In this document: positions 62,902 through 64,000 of the stretch, in pieces
How positions within the stretch are numbered: position 1 is the stretch's first letter
Layout of the letters: every line of letters starts with the position of its first letter
DNA from: Rhizobium grahamii CCGE 502
Lineage (GTDB): Bacteria; Pseudomonadota; Alphaproteobacteria; Rhizobiales; Rhizobiaceae
Direction: 5' to 3'
Assembly: GCF_000298315.2 (NCBI RefSeq)
Contig: NZ_AEYE02000031.1
Location: forward strand, 308,290-372,289
Length of the DNA stretch: 64,000 nt
Position numbers and translations under genes: made by a program
Notes under the pieces: generated by a model
Told to the model about the DNA's origin: nothing
Databases searched by the model: none
The model's input: the letters and a program-made list of their open reading frames with translations, nothing else

Positions 62902-63939
62902 TCAGGATATTCGTGTCGGGTCCGCCGGCCCGGAGGACTGGCGAACGATCAGTTGCATCGGAACTCGGTCGGTCTCGGACTCCACAAGTACGCCCTCGCG
63001 GCTGCCACGCGTCTGGATGGTCTGCAGCAGCGACGAGATGGCGATCTCGGCGATCGTGTGCATATCCATCGCCACCGTGGTCAGCGAAGGGGTGATGACC
63101 GGCGACCAGATGAGATCATCGAAGCCGGTAACACTTGCGACGCTTGGCACATCAATGCCGTCGCGCTGCAATTCGGTGAGGGCTCGCAAGGCCTGCAGAT
63201 CCGACAGCGCTGCGAATGCCGTGTAGCCCTCGCGCACTTTCTCAGCGAGGCCCAGGCTGCAGCCACTGCCGCTTTGCCGCTCCAGCGTCTCGATCCAGAG
63301 CGTTGCCGAACTCATTCCGGGGCGGAGACCCGAGCGGATGCCGCCCACGCGGTCGTTCTGAACGTTAGAGCCCGGATTGTTGCCGATGATGAGGATGCGC
63401 CGATGTCCAAGCTCGGCCAAATGGTTGCCGATCACCCAGCCGCCTTGCATGTGATCGGCGGCAACGGTGTTGCCAGGGGTGGATGCTGTGTCGATGACGG
63501 CGACTGGGCAGGCAGCGGCGGAAATTCGTGTCGCGCGGCGCGGTATGATCACCATGCCCTCGACGCCGCGCTCGACCAAGCGGTTGATCGCCTCGGTCTG
63601 GGTGGCGACGTCCCCCCGGGAGTCGGCGATGAGCACGCCGTAACCGGCGGCAGTGGCGGCGAATTCGATCGCCTGGGCGAGCTTAGGGAAAAGTGGGTTG
63701 GCGATGTCAGGCAAAACAAGGCCGAGGACGCCGCTGCGCCCGGTGCGGAGCGCGCGTCCGGCTTGGCTCGGAACGTAGCCGAGTTCGGCGGCGTGTTCCT
63801 TGATCCTCTCTGCCAGTTGTTCGGAAACGCGGCCTTTGCCAGAGAGCGCATTGGAAACCGTCGCGACAGATACGCCGAGCGACGTCGCAATTCTGCTCAG
63901 GTTCGGTCCAGGTCGCGTTGGAGGCATGGTTTCCGACAT
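62902..63939 (-). CDS. LacI family transcriptional regulator
   Basis: 345-residue regulator. HTH: NLSRIATSLGVSVATVSNALSGKGRVSEQLAERIKEHAAELGYVPSQAGRALRTGRSGVLGLVLPDIANPLF, with the hinge YVPSQAGRALR. The sugar/nucleoside-binding core follows (FAATAAGYGVLIADSRGD, GVEGMVIIPRR, TGFDDLIWSPVITPSLTTVAMDM). PurR-type LacI members bind purines. It is the first gene of the operon (LacI, binding protein, two permeases, ATPase, nucleoside hydrolase, ade). A GATTAA-N4-TTAATC palindrome lies 5 bases upstream. Confidence 0.93.
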   Translation of the reverse strand: MSETMPPTRPGPNLSRIATSLGVSVATVSNALSGKGRVSEQLAERIKEHAAELGYVPSQAGRALRTGRSGVLGLVLPDIANPLFPKLAQAIEFAATAAGYGVLIADSRGDVATQTEAINRLVERGVEGMVIIPRRATRISAAACPVAVIDTASTPGNTVAADHMQGGWVIGNHLAELGHRRILIIGNNPGSNVQNDRVGGIRSGLRPGMSSATLWIETLERQSGSGCSLGLAEKVREGYTAFAALSDLQALRALTELQRDGIDVPSVASVTGFDDLIWSPVITPSLTTVAMDMHTIAEIAISSLLQTIQTRGSREGVLVESETDRVPMQLIVRQSSGPADPTRIS

Positions 63940-63944
63940 ACGGA

Positions 63945-63960
63945 GATTAATCGTTTAATC
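63945..63960. promoter_or_regulatory. LacI-type operator upstream of the nucleoside operon
   Basis: Palindrome GATTAA-TCGT-TTAATC, immediately upstream of the lacI start; LacI-family operators have similar length and a central CG. Probably autoregulation of the whole operon. Confidence 0.6.
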
Positions 63961-64000
63961 ATTGCGTACATCAGGCCGGGGAACTTGTCGAATCCAAAAT

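Overview
This window reads as chromosomal DNA of an alphaproteobacterium of the order Rhizobiales, most likely Sinorhizobium/Ensifer or a close relative. The clues are high GC with strong G/C third positions, an SqdB-SqdD-SqdC sulfolipid operon, an invasion-associated-locus-B protein, Omp25-like beta-barrels, a full napEFDABC operon, a CbtB/CbtA cobalt locus behind a B12 riboswitch, and the long block tolQRAB-pal-cpoB-tilS-ftsH-glmM. The species call is inference from gene content and order; no database search was possible.

Layout. 1-1.8 kb: the end of an alternative cytochrome oxidase operon (two subunit III-type proteins and a small subunit IV). 1.8-7.8 kb: a frameshifted SH3-domain gene, an IalB gene, yebC, an FMN split-barrel protein, a secreted metallo-hydrolase, a YmdB-type phosphoesterase, 5-formyl-THF cyclo-ligase and an Ala-rich protein. 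7.8-10.8 kb: sulfoquinovose lipid genes. 10.9-22.3 kb: the cell-envelope core (ybgC, tolQRAB, pal, cpoB, tilS, ftsH, glmM). 22.4-24.2 kb: two related beta-barrel proteins. 24.3-27.2 kb: serC-serA with a structured leader. 27.3-29.3 kb: an entericidin-like lipoprotein, a Pro/Ala-rich membrane protein and a bacterial glutamate-receptor-like channel. 29.4-32.1 kb: a Zn/Cd/Pb P-type ATPase divergent from its MerR regulator. 32.5-37.1 kb: periplasmic nitrate reductase. 37.2-43.5 kb: a LysR/TDT transporter pair, an O-methyltransferase, a siderophore-interacting reductase and a chromate module (rhodanese-ChrB fusion plus ChrA). 43.7-45.1 kb: mnmA and a CAU tRNA.

45.1-48.2 kb is unlike the rest: sparse small genes, three long perfect inverted repeats, and a decayed transglutaminase-like peptidase gene not visible as a single frame. 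48.2-50.9 kb holds an Omp25-like porin, a GGDEF-EAL protein and a 36-residue membrane peptide. 51.0-54.1 kb is a B12-regulated cobalt locus (histidine phosphatase with CHG instead of RHG, riboswitch, cbtB, cbtA, an uncharacterised exported partner) next to a LuxR-type regulator. 54.4-56.4 kb: a molybdopterin oxidoreductase and an M20 amidohydrolase. 56.5-64 kb: a minus-strand operon of LacI regulator, polyamine-type ABC importer, nucleoside hydrolase and adenine deaminase, which looks like a purine nucleoside uptake and salvage unit.

No CRISPR array, insertion sequence, phage or rRNA was seen. The strongest leads are the exported partner of CbtBA, the glutamate-receptor-like channel with an altered pore, the operators seen at three regulator loci, the nucleoside-scavenging operon, and the repeat-rich decayed segment at 45-48 kb.
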